A DNA stretch of 64,000 nucleotides from Halothiobacillaceae bacterium (GCA_028696185.1 JAQVHL010000001.1:62001-126000), one strand, 5' to 3'. Counted from the first letter of the stretch, positions 10,246 to 22,256 are shown. Notes: generated from the letters alone by a model not told the origin. Numbers and translations: made by a program.

Positions 10246-11025
10246 TCAAAGCGTGCCGGATTCGGTTTCCGTGGAACCGGTGGCAAGATCGCCCCACAGG
10301 GTCTGTACCACAGTGAGGGCGACCACCCCGGCGGTTTCAGTGCGAAGCACGCGCGGACCGAGACGAACGCCTTCAAATCCGGCGGCGCGTGCTGCCGTGA
10401 TTTCATTCTCATCCAGTCCGCCTTCCGGCCCGATCAGCAGGCGCACAGCTCGGGGGCGGGCGGGAACGCGGGTGAGCGGGTGGACTGCTTCCGGATCCAG
10501 CGTCAAGGCAAGCTCGTTTTCTTCGCGGGGTAAAACCAGCGCCTGGGAGAGCTTGATTATCGGGTCAATGCGGGGTGGGATGTCGCGCTGGCATTGTTCG
10601 CAGGCCGAACGTGCTATCTCGATCCAGCGTTGCAGGCGCCGTTCGGCGCGCTCACCGTCCAGGCTGACCATGCTGCGCTGTGTATGAATCGGCGTGATGC
10701 GGTTAATCCCCAGTTCCACTGCTTTCTGGATGGTGTACTCCATGCGCTCCCCGCGTGATACGCCCTGCAGCAGATGCGTTTTCAAGGGGGATTCCGTCTG
10801 GCTGGGGATGAACTGCGCTACGACGATGCGCGCGGGTTTGTCCTGGATGAGTTGCGCATGGAATGCTCCTGTCTGACCGTTCAAACCCAGGCCGTTGAAT
10901 ACGCGCAATTCGGCGCCCGGGCGCAGGCGCAGGACGCGAGTCAGGTAATTGGCTTGTTCGGCCGGAAGGTCGAGGTGCAGGCCCACACTCAGGGGGGCAT
11001 CAAGAAAAAGGCGGGGAATGCGCAT
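10246..11025 (-). CDS. rsmE: RsmE, 16S rRNA m3U1498 methyltransferase
   Basis: RsmE methylates N3 of uridine 1498 in 16S rRNA with S-adenosylmethionine. The 259-residue protein has the N-terminal PUA-like RNA-binding part (MRIPRLFL, then HLDLPAEQANYLTRVLRLRP) and a C-terminal SPOUT domain with its trefoil-knot motifs LLIGPEGGLDENEI and RLGPRVLRTETAG. ATG 11025 is chosen because it begins the family's usual start and lies 2 bases past the bioA stop; the frame extends upstream inside bioA. It is the last gene of the stomatin-nfeD-bioA-rsmE transcript. Confidence 0.93.
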   Translation of the reverse strand: MRIPRLFLDAPLSVGLHLDLPAEQANYLTRVLRLRPGAELRVFNGLGLNGQTGAFHAQLIQDKPARIVVAQFIPSQTESPLKTHLLQGVSRGERMEYTIQKAVELGINRITPIHTQRSMVSLDGERAERRLQRWIEIARSACEQCQRDIPPRIDPIIKLSQALVLPREENELALTLDPEAVHPLTRVPARPRAVRLLIGPEGGLDENEITAARAAGFEGVRLGPRVLRTETAGVVALTVVQTLWGDLATGSTETESGTL

Positions 11026-11027
11026 GC

Positions 11028-12392
11028 TCAGTCTCGGGTAGCGATGTCCAGCGATTCGATCAGGACCCCACACAAGATATCGATTTCGTCTTCATCAATC
11101 ACATACGGTGGCATGAGGTAGAGTGTGTTGCCCAGGGGGCGCAGCAGCGCGCCGCGCGACAGGGCATGCCGGTAGGCTCTCAGGCCGCGACGTTCCAGCC
11201 ATGAATACTCCTCCGGCTTGCGTGCATCCGGTCGCATATCCACGGCAAGGATCATCCCGGTGCGCCGTAGATGGGCAGCGTGTGGGTGATCCCGCAGTGG
11301 TGCAAGTTGCGCCTCCATGCGCGCCCCCAGTGAGCGATTGCGCTCCAGCACCGGTTCGCGCTCGAAAATCTCAAGCGTCGCCAGGGCCGCAGCGCAGGCC
11401 AATGGATTGCCCGTGTAGGAATGCGAATGCAGGAAGGCGGAGAGTTTTTCGTAATCGTCGTAGAAGGCGTCGTAGATCCGCTCGGTGGTGAGTACGGCGG
11501 ACAGGGGCAGGTAGCCGCCGGTCAGTCCCTTGGACAGACAAAGAAAGTCGGGCGTGATGCCGGCCTGTTCGCAGGCGAACAGCGTACCGGTGCGCCCGAA
11601 ACCGACGGCAATCTCATCCGCGATCAGGTGGACACCATGGGCATCGCACAGCTCACGAAGGCCGGCGAGGTACGCCGGGTTGTGCATGCGCATGCCGCCG
11701 GCGCATTGGACTAGGGGTTCGATGATGACCGCACAGACGTCCTGTGCATGCTGCTCCAGGGTTTCGCGCATGGCCTCCAGTGCCCGGAGGGTGATGGCCG
11801 CGCAATCCTCGCCCGGTGTGCGCTGGGCGCAGTCGGGTGAAGCGACGGTGATGGCCTCCATCAGTAGCGGCTGGTAGGTACTCTTGAACAGGCTGACATC
11901 GCCGACCGACAGCGCGCCCAGGGTTTCTCCATGGTAGCTGTGGCGCAGGGTGATGAACTTGCGCTTGTTGGTCAGGCCGGTATTGAGCCAGTAATGAAAG
12001 CTCATCTTGAGCGCGACTTCGATCCCCGAGGAGCCGTTATCGGCATAGAACACCCGCGAAAGCCCCGGCGGGGTGAGTGCCACGAGTTTCTCGGAGAGTT
12101 CGATGACCGGTTCATGGCTGAAACCGGCGAGGATGACATGCTCCAGCCGGTCGAGCTGGTCACGCAGGCGGGCATTGATGTGTGGGTTGGCATGTCCGAA
12201 CAGGTTGACCCACCAGGAGCTGATCGCATCCAGGTAACGCTGGCCATCGAAGTCGTACAGCCAGACGCCTTCACCGCGGGCGATGGGAATGACGGGCAGG
12301 CGCTCGTGGTCTTTCATCTGGGTGCAGGGGTGCCATAGCACGGAGAGGTCGCGGGCCATCAGGCCCGCGTTAGTTAGCGGGGGGCGGTTCAC
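11028..12392 (-). CDS. bioA: BioA, adenosylmethionine-8-amino-7-oxononanoate aminotransferase
   Basis: BioA converts KAPA to DAPA in biotin synthesis, using S-adenosylmethionine as amino donor and pyridoxal phosphate. The 454-residue protein shows the family landmarks: LWHPCTQMKDHE near residue 19, YLDAISSWWVNLFGH, the class III aminotransferase motif LIADEIAVGFGRTGTLFACE, and the cofactor lysine in LCLSKGLTGGYLPLSAVL. GTG 12392 overlaps the nfeD stop (GTGA) with AGGTGGAG upstream; ATG 12359 is a possible alternative start. The other biotin genes are not nearby. Confidence 0.93.
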   Translation of the reverse strand: MNRPPLTNAGLMARDLSVLWHPCTQMKDHERLPVIPIARGEGVWLYDFDGQRYLDAISSWWVNLFGHANPHINARLRDQLDRLEHVILAGFSHEPVIELSEKLVALTPPGLSRVFYADNGSSGIEVALKMSFHYWLNTGLTNKRKFITLRHSYHGETLGALSVGDVSLFKSTYQPLLMEAITVASPDCAQRTPGEDCAAITLRALEAMRETLEQHAQDVCAVIIEPLVQCAGGMRMHNPAYLAGLRELCDAHGVHLIADEIAVGFGRTGTLFACEQAGITPDFLCLSKGLTGGYLPLSAVLTTERIYDAFYDDYEKLSAFLHSHSYTGNPLACAAALATLEIFEREPVLERNRSLGARMEAQLAPLRDHPHAAHLRRTGMILAVDMRPDARKPEEYSWLERRGLRAYRHALSRGALLRPLGNTLYLMPPYVIDEDEIDILCGVLIESLDIATRD

Positions 12393-12874
12393 GCGTCGCT
12401 GTCTCCACCTGTTACGCTGGGGGTGTCATGCCGGCGCACGCGCAGGGACGTGCCTTCGACGCCGATAACCTCGACAGGGGTGCCGGCAGGCAGATTGGGG
12501 CCGACGATTTTCCAGCTTGTGTCATCGACCTTGAGCTTGCCCACCCCGTTGACGATGGCCGAAGCCAGGGTGAACACGCGGCCGATGTACTGCTCTCCGC
12601 GTCGGTTGAGGGTGGGGTGATCCGTGGGGATGGGATGGCGTTTTACATAGCGTCGTCCGGCAAGGACCATGGTGACCGCCAGTGCGGAGTAGAGCAGAAG
12701 CTGATAGGGCCAGCCCAGGTCCGGGAACAGCCAGCCAACCCCACCCATGATGAGGGCGGCCAGTCCCAGCCAGAGGAACAGCGTCGAGGGCGCGAAAATC
12801 TCAAGCGCTATCAGCAAAACGCCGATGACGAACCAGCCCCAGTAGCTCCAGCCCCAGAGGTCGGCTTCACTCAT
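12389..12874 (-). CDS. NfeD-like membrane protein
   Basis: This 161-residue protein begins with aromatic WGWSYWGW and has three to four hydrophobic helices up to about residue 75. A soluble OB-fold-like NfeD domain follows (GRVFTLASAIVNGVGKLKVDDTSW, then GTPVEVIGVEGTSLRVRR). NfeD proteins pair with SPFH/stomatin proteins and are thought to serve in membrane quality control or microdomain organisation. It overlaps the stomatin gene upstream by ATGA and bioA downstream by GTGA, so translation is probably coupled. It corresponds to E. coli YbbK's partner YbbL-type short NfeD. Confidence 0.9.
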   Translation of the reverse strand: MSEADLWGWSYWGWFVIGVLLIALEIFAPSTLFLWLGLAALIMGGVGWLFPDLGWPYQLLLYSALAVTMVLAGRRYVKRHPIPTDHPTLNRRGEQYIGRVFTLASAIVNGVGKLKVDDTSWKIVGPNLPAGTPVEVIGVEGTSLRVRRHDTPSVTGGDSDA

Positions 12875-13791
12875 GACTTGCGCTCGCTGCTGCCGAAGGT
12901 GGATTTGGCGATTTCGGCGATGCCGGCCAGGCTGCCCAGGATCTGGGAGGTTTCCACCGGCAGCATGATGACCTTCTGGTTCGGCGCGGTGGCCACGGCC
13001 TGGAAGGCTTCGATGTACTTCTGTGCGACGAAGTAATTGACCGCCTGCATGTCCCCTTTGGCAATGGCTTCGCTGACCATGTCGGTGGCGCGGGCTTCAG
13101 CCTGTGCCAAACGCTCGCGGGCCTCGGCTTCGCGGTAAGCGGCTTCTTTTTCGCCTTCGGCCTTGAGGATCTGGGACTGCTTTTCCCCTTCGGCCTTGAG
13201 GATCTGCGCCTGGCGCTGGCCTTCGGCTTCGAGAATCGCGGCGCGTTTCTCGCGTTCGGCTTTCATCTGCCGGGCCATGGCGTCTACCAGATCCTTGGGC
13301 GGGGTGATGTCCTTTATCTCGATGCGGGTGATCTTGGTGCCCCAGGGGCCGGTCGCTTCGTCGACCACGGACAGCAGGCGGCCGTTGATTTCGTCGCGCC
13401 GCGACAGCAGTTCGTCGAGATCCATCGAGCCCATGACGGTACGGATATTGGTGGTCACCAGGTTGAGGATGGCGTATTCGAGGTTATGGACTTCATAGGC
13501 GGCACGCGCGGAATCCAGCACCTGGAAAAAGACCACACCATCGACCTGCACCATGGCATTGTCGCGGGTGATGATTTCCTGCGAAGGCACGTCCAGCACC
13601 TGTTCCATGACGTTCACCTTGTGACCGACACGGTCGATGATCGGAATGATAAGGTGCAAGCCGGGTGAGAGGGAGCGGGTGTAGCGCCCAAAACGCTCGA
13701 CGGTGTATTCAAGCCCCTGCGGGACGGTCTTGACCCCCGTCAGGACATACAGCACGGCAAGGATCAGGATCGAGAGAGCGAAATAGGTCAT
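12871..13791 (-). CDS. SPFH/band 7 (stomatin, QmcA-like) protein
   Basis: The 306-residue protein has one N-terminal membrane helix (residues about 3-19). A band 7 domain follows: VPQGLEYTVERFGRYTRSL, then ITRDNAMVQVDGVVFFQV. A long charged coiled coil then repeats ILKAEGEKQ/ILEAEGQRQ around residues 185-235. Paraslipins of this type oligomerise at the inner membrane. The adjacent nfeD gene is the classic partner. No peptidase domain is seen. It is the first gene of the operon; an 8-bp inverted repeat (GCGGAAGG / CCTTCCGC, 13822-13846) lies just upstream. Confidence 0.9.
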   Translation of the reverse strand: MTYFALSILILAVLYVLTGVKTVPQGLEYTVERFGRYTRSLSPGLHLIIPIIDRVGHKVNVMEQVLDVPSQEIITRDNAMVQVDGVVFFQVLDSARAAYEVHNLEYAILNLVTTNIRTVMGSMDLDELLSRRDEINGRLLSVVDEATGPWGTKITRIEIKDITPPKDLVDAMARQMKAEREKRAAILEAEGQRQAQILKAEGEKQSQILKAEGEKEAAYREAEARERLAQAEARATDMVSEAIAKGDMQAVNYFVAQKYIEAFQAVATAPNQKVIMLPVETSQILGSLAGIAEIAKSTFGSSERKS

Positions 13792-13865
13792 GACAGACTC
13801 CAGAGGGTCCGGGGCAGGGAGGCGGAAGGCGACGAGACACCTTCCGCGAGTTTAGCGCGCGTCGG

Positions 13866-14735
13866 TCAAAGTTCCATGTCGGTCGTGGGCGCGATGGCCT
13901 TCCACAGGGCCTGGACCGGTTCGAGCTGGTTCATGGTGTAGAAATGCAGCCCCGGCGCCCCCTGCCGGAGCAGCTCGTGACACAGGCCGGTCACTACATC
14001 GTGGCCGAAGGCGCGGATCGAGGTCAGATCGTCACCCATCGCTTCCAGGCGCTTGCGCAGCCAGCGCGGAATCTCGGCGCCGCAGGCATCAGAGAAACGT
14101 GCAAGCTGGGTATAGTTGAGGATGGGCATGATGCCCGGCACCACCGGAATCGACAGCCCCCGTTTTTCGCAGTCGTCGATGAAGCGCAGGTAGGCGTCGA
14201 TCGAGTAGAAATACTGCGTGATCGCGCTGTTGGCGCCGGCCTCCACCTTGCGGCAGAAGGCGTCGAGATCGGTGTGTGCGGAGAGCGCCTGAGGGTGAAA
14301 CTCCGGATAGGCGGCCACTTCGATCCAGAAATGATCGCCGGTTTCGGCGCGGATGAATTCCACCAGCTCGTTGGCGTAGCGGAAGTCCCCGGTATCGCGC
14401 ATGCCGGAAGGCATGTCCCCACGCAAGGCGACAATGCGGCGTATGCCCTGCGCGCGGTAGGCCTCCAGAATGGCGCGGATGCTCTGTTTCGTGGCGCCGA
14501 TGCAGGAGAGGTGCGGGGCGGTTTCGACCCCGGACTCGGCCTGGATTTCGCGCACGGTGTCGAAGCTGCGCTCCTGGGTGGAGCCTCCCGCACCGTAGGT
14601 CACCGAGAAGAACGCCGGCTGCATCTGCACGGCGAATTCGCGGTAGACGGCGCGTAGTTTCTGCGCGCCCTCCTCGGTTTTGGGCGGGAAGAATTCGCAG
14701 GAGAAATGCGGCGGGTGCTGACGCTGGGATTGCAT
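13866..14735 (-). CDS. metF: MetF, 5,10-methylenetetrahydrofolate reductase
   Basis: MetF is a flavoenzyme that makes 5-methyl-THF, the methyl donor for methionine synthesis. The 289-residue TIM-barrel protein shows FSCEFFPPKTEEG at the N-terminus, FFSVTYGAGGSTQERS, RRIVALRGDMPS, and the C-terminal GLHFYTMNQ. The start is ATG 14735 because AAAGGAG lies 7 bases upstream; the same frame stays open far into ahcY, but that part is not real. It lies 11 bases after ahcY and completes a methyl-cycle operon metK-ahcY-metF. Confidence 0.94.
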   Translation of the reverse strand: MQSQRQHPPHFSCEFFPPKTEEGAQKLRAVYREFAVQMQPAFFSVTYGAGGSTQERSFDTVREIQAESGVETAPHLSCIGATKQSIRAILEAYRAQGIRRIVALRGDMPSGMRDTGDFRYANELVEFIRAETGDHFWIEVAAYPEFHPQALSAHTDLDAFCRKVEAGANSAITQYFYSIDAYLRFIDDCEKRGLSIPVVPGIMPILNYTQLARFSDACGAEIPRWLRKRLEAMGDDLTSIRAFGHDVVTGLCHELLRQGAPGLHFYTMNQLEPVQALWKAIAPTTDMEL

Positions 14736-14746
14736 GCGCCGCTCCT

Positions 14747-16141
14747 TTAGTAACGGTAGGTGTCGGGCTTGAACGGGCCCTCGACCGGCATGCCGATATA
14801 GGCGGCCTGCTGGGCGGTCATGCGGGTGATGACCCCGCCGAATCCCTCCACCATGTAGCGCGCCACCTCCTCGTCCAGCGCTTTGGGTAGCACGTCCACG
14901 CGGATGAGCGCGGCGCGCTCGGCCGCCGGCCGCCGGGCGAAGCCGGCCTGGTAGAGATGGATCTGCGCAAGAACCTGGTTGGCAAACGAGCCGTCCATGA
15001 TGCGGCTGGGATGGCCCGTGGCATTGCCCAGGTTCACCAGACGCCCTTCGGAGAGCAGGATCAGGTAGTCGTCGCTGGCAAGATCGGGCGTCTGGCCAGC
15101 GGCGCAGTCGCGGTAGACCTTGTGTACCTGCGGTTTGACCTCTTCCCAGGCCCAGTGGGTACGCATGTAGGCCGTGTCGATTTCGCTGTCGAAGTGCCCG
15201 ATGTTGCAAACCACCGCGCCTTTTTTGAGTGCCTTGAGCATCGGAGCGTCACAGACATTGACGTTGCCGGTGGTGGTGACGATCAGGTCGGTCCGGGAAA
15301 GCAGGGCGCGGTCCACACTGTTGTCCGTGCCGTCGTTCACGCCGCCAAGGTAGGGGGAGACGACTTCAAACCCGTCCATGCAGGCCTGCATGGCGCAGAT
15401 TGGGTCGATTTCAGAGACCTTGACGATCATGCCTTCCTGGCGAAGGGAGGCGGCCGAGCCCTTGCCTACGTCGCCGTAGCCAATCACCAGCGCGTGTTTG
15501 CCGGAAAGGAGGTGGTCGGTGCCGCGCTTGATCGCGTCGTTGAGCGAGTGACGGCAGCCGTATTTGTTGTCGTTCTTGGACTTGGTTACCGCGTCGTTGA
15601 CGTTGATCGCCGGCACTTTGAGCGTGCCTTTCTTCAGCATTTCCACCAGGCGATGCACGCCGGTGGTGGTCTCCTCGGAAAGGCCATGCACCTCATCCAG
15701 CAGCGCGGGGTACTTGTCGTGCATCAGCCAGGTCAGGTCGCCGCCGTCATCGAGAATCATGTTCGGCGTCCAGCCCTCCGGTCCGTGGATGGTCTGCTCG
15801 ATGCACCACCAGAATTCCTCTTCCGTCTCGCCCTTCCAGGCGAATACCGGGATGCCGGCGGCGGCAACGGCCGCAGCGGCGTGATCCTGGGTGGAGAAGA
15901 TGTTGCACGAGGACCAGCGCACCGAGGCGCCCAGCGCCACCAGCGTCTCGATCAGCACGGCGGTCTGGATGGTCATGTGGATGCAGCCGGCAATGCGCGC
16001 GCCGGCCAGCGGTTGCTCGGCTTCGTATTTGCGGCGGATCGCCATCAGGGCGGGCATCTCGGTTTCCGCGATGCGGATTTCCTTGCGGCCCCAGTCGGCG
16101 AGGGCGAAATCGGCAACCTTGAAGTCAGTGAAAGCGGACAT
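14747..16141 (-). CDS. ahcY: AhcY, S-adenosylhomocysteinase
   Basis: AhcY hydrolyses S-adenosylhomocysteine to adenosine and homocysteine with tightly bound NAD. This removes the inhibitory product of methyltransferases. The 464-residue protein shows the substrate region [16 protein letters not shown], the catalytic segment [14 protein letters not shown] with Lys and Asp, and the NAD-binding [14 protein letters not shown]. The long insert of about 40 residues ([18 protein letters not shown]) is typical of proteobacterial enzymes. An AGGAG site precedes the ATG. Its leader holds an S-adenosylhomocysteine riboswitch, so expression should rise when substrate accumulates. Confidence 0.96.
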   Translation of the reverse strand: MSAFTDFKVADFALADWGRKEIRIAETEMPALMAIRRKYEAEQPLAGARIAGCIHMTIQTAVLIETLVALGASVRWSSCNIFSTQDHAAAAVAAAGIPVFAWKGETEEEFWWCIEQTIHGPEGWTPNMILDDGGDLTWLMHDKYPALLDEVHGLSEETTTGVHRLVEMLKKGTLKVPAINVNDAVTKSKNDNKYGCRHSLNDAIKRGTDHLLSGKHALVIGYGDVGKGSAASLRQEGMIVKVSEIDPICAMQACMDGFEVVSPYLGGVNDGTDNSVDRALLSRTDLIVTTTGNVNVCDAPMLKALKKGAVVCNIGHFDSEIDTAYMRTHWAWEEVKPQVHKVYRDCAAGQTPDLASDDYLILLSEGRLVNLGNATGHPSRIMDGSFANQVLAQIHLYQAGFARRPAAERAALIRVDVLPKALDEEVARYMVEGFGGVITRMTAQQAAYIGMPVEGPFKPDTYRY

Positions 16142-16170
16142 GCAACGTTCTCCTGTTGTGGGTAGGGGAA

Positions 16171-16245
16171 GGGCGCCGTTGCATGGTGTGCTCCCACCCA
16201 CCGAGCCTGACAAGGTGAAACCTTGCTGCAGCGCCCCTCGGTGGG
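16171..16245 (-). promoter_or_regulatory. S-adenosylhomocysteine (SAH) riboswitch upstream of ahcY
   Basis: Read on the minus strand, the 9-bp P1 stem pairs CCCACCGAG with CTCGGTGGG. Inside it lie the conserved core GGGGCGCTGCAGCA and the P2 hairpin CAAGGT-TTCA-CCTTG, followed by TCAGGCTCGG. The downstream CAACGGCGCCC can pair with GGGCGCTG to give the pseudoknot. Order, core sequences and position match the known SAH riboswitch (for example the Ralstonia version with GAGGAGCGCUGC and CCAGGCUCG). The ribosome-binding site follows 15-20 bases later. The known class switches expression on when SAH binds. Confidence 0.93.
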
Positions 16246-16264
16246 CCGGGGTGTTTCAGGGGGA

Positions 16265-17425
<1,161 letters not shown>

Positions 17426-17512
17426 CAACTTGGGTTCCCGTGGACGAACGATAAGGTCGGCGAAGTGTAGCCAAAAACCGCGCGCCTCGCAGCATGCGGG
17501 CGAGGATGGCCC

Positions 17513-17542
17513 AAAAGACGAGGCCGCCCGGCGGCGGCCTCG
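17513..17542 (-). terminator. Rho-independent terminator after the PhnD-like gene
   Basis: On the minus strand, a 10-bp GC-rich stem CGAGGCCGCC / GGCGGCCTCG with loop GCCG is followed by TCTTTT. It lies 20 bases past the stop and separates this gene from metK. Confidence 0.85.
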
Positions 17543-17562
17543 ACGATGTGCGATGGGCTGTA

Positions 17563-18369
17563 TCAGTAACCGAAGGTACCGCGCAGGAGTTCGGCCTGGC
17601 CGGTGTACTCGTTGTTCTGGGAGGGGACAAAGGCGGAGAGGTTGGATTTGCGCAGCACTTCACGTCCGGCTTCGGTGTCCTTGGCCTGCACCAGTGCGGT
17701 GCGCAGTTTGTCACGCATATCCACGGGTACGCCGGGGGCGGCGGACATCGCCAGGAAAGGGATGGCCTGGGTGGTCATGACCACGTTCAGGTTGGGGTAG
17801 CCTGCGGCAATCGGGGTGGGAATCAGTGCCGCTTCGGCCTTGCCATTCAGCACGGCCTCGACGGCGGCGCGGGTAGTGTCGGTATGTACCAGGCGCGGCT
17901 GACGGGTGGGGTTGGAGAAAATCTGGTACAGCACCAGGCTGCTTACGCTGGGCGAGGGTTGCGTTGCGACGCGGCGATTGACCAGCTCCTGGGGGTCGAG
18001 CACGGTCAGATCGGGGGCGGTGACCAGGGATTGGGTGACCTGGCCATCCAGGCGAGCGACCACGTTGAATTTCTGGCGCTGGATGCGGAAATCTGTCATC
18101 GGTGCGGAGTCCAGTACCAGCTCGTAGCTGCCTCCCTGGCGGGCTTTTTCCCAAAAGCTCAGGTAGTTAGGGTAGGTGACAAGCTGGATTTCCTGGCCGA
18201 TGGTCTTGCTCAGATAGTCGGCAAGTGGGGTGAAGGTGGTCCGGGTTTCCTCTTCGGCGAAGAAGGGGGGGATGGCCAGGCGCAGCGGCGCGGCGAGGGC
18301 CGGGAGCGTTAGCAGAGCGAGTGTCAGCGCGGCAAGGAGGCGCGGTAGGGTGGACGTTATTTTCATCAT
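17563..18369 (-). CDS. PhnD-like periplasmic substrate-binding protein (orphan)
   Basis: This 268-residue exported protein has a clear signal peptide ([16 protein letters not shown], cleavage near residue 27). The mature part is of the phosphate/phosphite/phosphonate binding type: [35 protein letters not shown], and [21 protein letters not shown]. Such proteins normally feed an ABC importer or a sensor kinase, but no permease, ATPase or kinase gene is adjacent. The ligand cannot be told from sequence. It is divergent from a thioredoxin-like gene and followed by its own terminator, so it is probably monocistronic. Confidence 0.82.
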   Translation of the reverse strand: MMKITSTLPRLLAALTLALLTLPALAAPLRLAIPPFFAEEETRTTFTPLADYLSKTIGQEIQLVTYPNYLSFWEKARQGGSYELVLDSAPMTDFRIQRQKFNVVARLDGQVTQSLVTAPDLTVLDPQELVNRRVATQPSPSVSSLVLYQIFSNPTRQPRLVHTDTTRAAVEAVLNGKAEAALIPTPIAAGYPNLNVVMTTQAIPFLAMSAAPGVPVDMRDKLRTALVQAKDTEAGREVLRKSNLSAFVPSQNNEYTGQAELLRGTFGY

Positions 18370-18424
18370 GTTCTGTTAGTCTTGGGGGAGATGTACAAAA
18401 TATGACGATGGTTTGATTAGTCAA

Positions 18425-18976
18425 ATGGTTAGACTTGAGACCCCCATATGTGAATTCGATAGCCCCGCGCCGGACTTCGTGCTGCCTGGTGTCGATGGTC
18501 GCCTCTGGCGTCTGGCCGATTGTCGGGGCGAGCGCGGCCTCCTGGTCATGTTCATCTGCAATCACTGTCCCTACGTGCAGGCGATCCTTGACCGTCTGGT
18601 GCGCGATGCGCATGAGCTGAAGGCGCTGGGTGTGGGTGTGGCGGCGATCATGCCCAACGATGTCGATGCCTATCCGGAGGATGGTCCTGCGTACATGGCC
18701 CGCCTGGCGAAGGAGCGGGGTTTCGCCTTCCCTTATTTATATGACGAAACACAAGCGGTCGCCCATGCCTACGGGGCGGTATGCACGCCGGATTTTTTTG
18801 GATACAACGCTGATCTTGGCTTGCAATATCGCGGCCGTCTGGACGAAAGCCGCAAGGAGCCGGCCCCCGGTGCGCGTCGGGAGCTTTTCGAGGCGATGTC
18901 CCAGGTGGCTCGAACCGGGCATGGGCCGCGGGATCAGGTGCCGAGCATGGGCTGCTCGATCAAGTGGAAAGACTGA
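18425..18976 (+). CDS. Thioredoxin-like AhpC/TSA family protein
   Basis: The 183-residue protein has a thioredoxin fold of the peroxiredoxin-like type. SPAPDFVLPGVDG is followed by the active-site motif FICNHCPYVQAI (Cys-Asn-His-Cys), then PYLYDETQAVAHAYGAVCTPDFF and a C-terminal PSMGCSIKWK. No signal peptide is seen, so it is cytoplasmic. The CNHC motif is typical of a family of unknown substrate. ATG 18425 is preferred over an in-frame TTG at 18413. Its promoter must lie in the short AT-rich gap shared with the PhnD-like gene. Confidence 0.85.
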   Translation: MVRLETPICEFDSPAPDFVLPGVDGRLWRLADCRGERGLLVMFICNHCPYVQAILDRLVRDAHELKALGVGVAAIMPNDVDAYPEDGPAYMARLAKERGFAFPYLYDETQAVAHAYGAVCTPDFFGYNADLGLQYRGRLDESRKEPAPGARRELFEAMSQVARTGHGPRDQVPSMGCSIKWKD

Positions 18977-19167
18977 GGCGGGCCGGTGTTGCCCGTGCTG
19001 CGCGGAAGCGCGGTTGATAAGTTGAGCATTCTTGGTGAAAATGGTCGGACTCGTGCCGGAGATAGAGTCCGCACGTCCGCGAAGGATTAGTATTCACCGA
19101 TTTCCATGCGCCGCGACCCGCGCGTCGGGGCGCTTCCCGATTTCTTGTTTCTCGTTGGAGAGTCTTC

Positions 19168-21162
19168 ATGTCGACGCGCAGAGAGCTTGCGAACGCCGTT
19201 CGTGTCCTGAGTATGGATGCTGTTCAGAAGGCCAATTCCGGCCATCCGGGTGCCCCCATGGGCATGGCGGACATCGCCGAAGTGCTGTGGAACGATTTCC
19301 TCGCCCATAATCCTTCCAATCCGTCCTGGGCCAACCGCGACCGCTTCGTGCTGTCCAACGGCCATGGCTCGATGCTGATCTACTCCCTGCTGCACCTCTC
19401 CGGCTACGAGCTGCCGATGGAAGAGATCAAACGCTTCCGTCAACTGCATTCCAAGACCCCGGGGCATCCCGAATACGGCTACACCCCGGGCGTGGAAACC
19501 ACCACCGGCCCGCTGGGTCAGGGCATCACCAACGCCGTGGGCATGGCCATCGCCGAAAAAATGCTCGCCGGCCAGTTCAACCGTCCCGGCCACGGCATCA
19601 TCGACCATTACACCTACGTGTTCATGGGCGACGGCTGCATGATGGAAGGCATTTCCCACGAAGCCTGCTCGCTTGCCGGCACCCTGGGCCTGGGCAAGCT
19701 CGTGGCTTTCTGGGATGACAACGGCATCTCCATCGACGGTCACGTCGAAGGCTGGTTCACGGATGACACCCCGAAGCGCTTCGAAGCTTACGGCTGGCAC
19801 GTTGTGCGTGATGTGGACGGCCACGACGCCGAGGCTATTGCCAAAGCCATCCGCGAAGCCCGCTCGGTCAACGACAAGCCGACCCTGATCTGCACCAAGA
19901 CCGTGATCGGTTTCGGCGCGCCCAACCTGTGCGGTACCCACGATTGCCACGGCGCCCCGCTGGGCGATGCCGAAATCAAGGCCACCCGCGAGAATCTGGG
20001 CTGGACCCACGAGCCCTTCGTGATCCCCGAGGAAATCTACGCCGGCTGGAGCGCCAAGGCCAAGGGCGCCGAGCGCGAAGCTGAGTGGAATGCCCGTTTC
20101 GAGGCCTATGCCCAGGCCTATCCGGCTGAAGCCGCCGAGCTCAAGCGCCGCCTTGCCGGCGAACTGCCTGCCGACTGGGCCGAAAAGGCCGCCGCCTTCA
20201 TCAAGGGCGTGGCCGAGAAGGGCGAAACCATCGCCACCCGCAAGGCATCCCAGAACGCCATCACCGGCTATGCCGCGCTGCTGCCGGAGCTCGTCGGCGG
20301 TTCCGCCGATCTCGCGCCGTCCAACCTGACCACCTGGAAGGGCTGCCGCGCACTGACCGCCACCGAGGCGGACGCCAACTACATCCACTACGGCGTTCGC
20401 GAATTCGGCATGAGCCACATCATGAACGGCATCGTCCTGCACGGCGGGTTCATCCCGTTTGGCGCGACCTTCCTGATGTTCTCCGAATACGCGCGCAACG
20501 CGCTGCGCATGTCCGCCTTGATGAAGGTCGGCACCATCTACGTCTACACCCATGACTCCATCGGTCTGGGCGAAGACGGCCCGACCCACCAGCCGGTCGA
20601 GCAGATTGCCACCCTGCGCATGATCCCGCGCATGTCCGTCTGGCGTCCCTGCGACGCGGTCGAGTCCGCGGTGGCCTGGAAGGTCGCGGTCGAGCGTCGC
20701 AATGCGCCCACCACCCTGATCTTCTCCCGCCAGAACCTGGCCCATCAGGCTCGCATCGATGCGCAGATTGCCGACATCGAGAAGGGCGGCTACGTGCTCA
20801 AGGACTGTGCCGGCACGCCGGAGTTGATCCTCATCGCCACCGGCTCCGAGGTCGATCTGGCCGTCAAGGCGGCCGACGAGCTGACCGGCAAGGGCCGTAA
20901 GGTTCGCGTGGTCTCCATGCCTTCTACCGATCAGTTCGACGCGCAGAGCGCCGAATACAAGGAAAGCGTCCTGCCTGCCGCCGTGACCCGCCGTGTGGCG
21001 GTCGAAGCCGGCGTGACCGCCTTCTGGCACAAGTACGTTGGTCTCAGTGGCGCCGTGGTTGGTATCGACACCTTCGGCGAATCCGCACCGGCGGGCGAGC
21101 TGTTCAAGCTGTTCGGCTTCACCGTCGAGAACGTGGTCAAGACCGCCGAAGGCCTGTTCTGA
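19168..21162 (+). CDS. tkt: Transketolase
   Basis: Transketolase moves two-carbon units between sugar phosphates in the pentose phosphate or Calvin cycle. The 664-residue protein has the N-terminal [19 protein letters not shown] and [15 protein letters not shown]. The thiamine diphosphate motif starts with [13 protein letters not shown] and ends with [10 protein letters not shown]. The pyrimidine-binding domain carries [19 protein letters not shown]. Length fits the family (about 665). GGAGAG precedes the ATG. As the first gene of the tkt-gap-pgk-pyk-fba block it probably serves carbon fixation as well as pentose metabolism. Confidence 0.96.
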   Translation: MSTRRELANAVRVLSMDAVQKANSGHPGAPMGMADIAEVLWNDFLAHNPSNPSWANRDRFVLSNGHGSMLIYSLLHLSGYELPMEEIKRFRQLHSKTPGHPEYGYTPGVETTTGPLGQGITNAVGMAIAEKMLAGQFNRPGHGIIDHYTYVFMGDGCMMEGISHEACSLAGTLGLGKLVAFWDDNGISIDGHVEGWFTDDTPKRFEAYGWHVVRDVDGHDAEAIAKAIREARSVNDKPTLICTKTVIGFGAPNLCGTHDCHGAPLGDAEIKATRENLGWTHEPFVIPEEIYAGWSAKAKGAEREAEWNARFEAYAQAYPAEAAELKRRLAGELPADWAEKAAAFIKGVAEKGETIATRKASQNAITGYAALLPELVGGSADLAPSNLTTWKGCRALTATEADANYIHYGVREFGMSHIMNGIVLHGGFIPFGATFLMFSEYARNALRMSALMKVGTIYVYTHDSIGLGEDGPTHQPVEQIATLRMIPRMSVWRPCDAVESAVAWKVAVERRNAPTTLIFSRQNLAHQARIDAQIADIEKGGYVLKDCAGTPELILIATGSEVDLAVKAADELTGKGRKVRVVSMPSTDQFDAQSAEYKESVLPAAVTRRVAVEAGVTAFWHKYVGLSGAVVGIDTFGESAPAGELFKLFGFTVENVVKTAEGLF

Positions 21163-22248
<1,086 letters not shown>

Positions 22249-22256
22249 TGCCTACT

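Noticed and set aside
14736-15209. N-terminal extension of MetF into ahcY
   Set aside because: The frame is open but overlaps conserved AhcY sequence, and a good ribosome-binding site lies just before ATG 14735.
17426-17562. SAM riboswitch in the metK leader
   Set aside because: Only the upstream terminator and a small CCTCGC/GCGAGG hairpin are seen; no SAM-I, SAM-II or SAM-IV core could be recognised.
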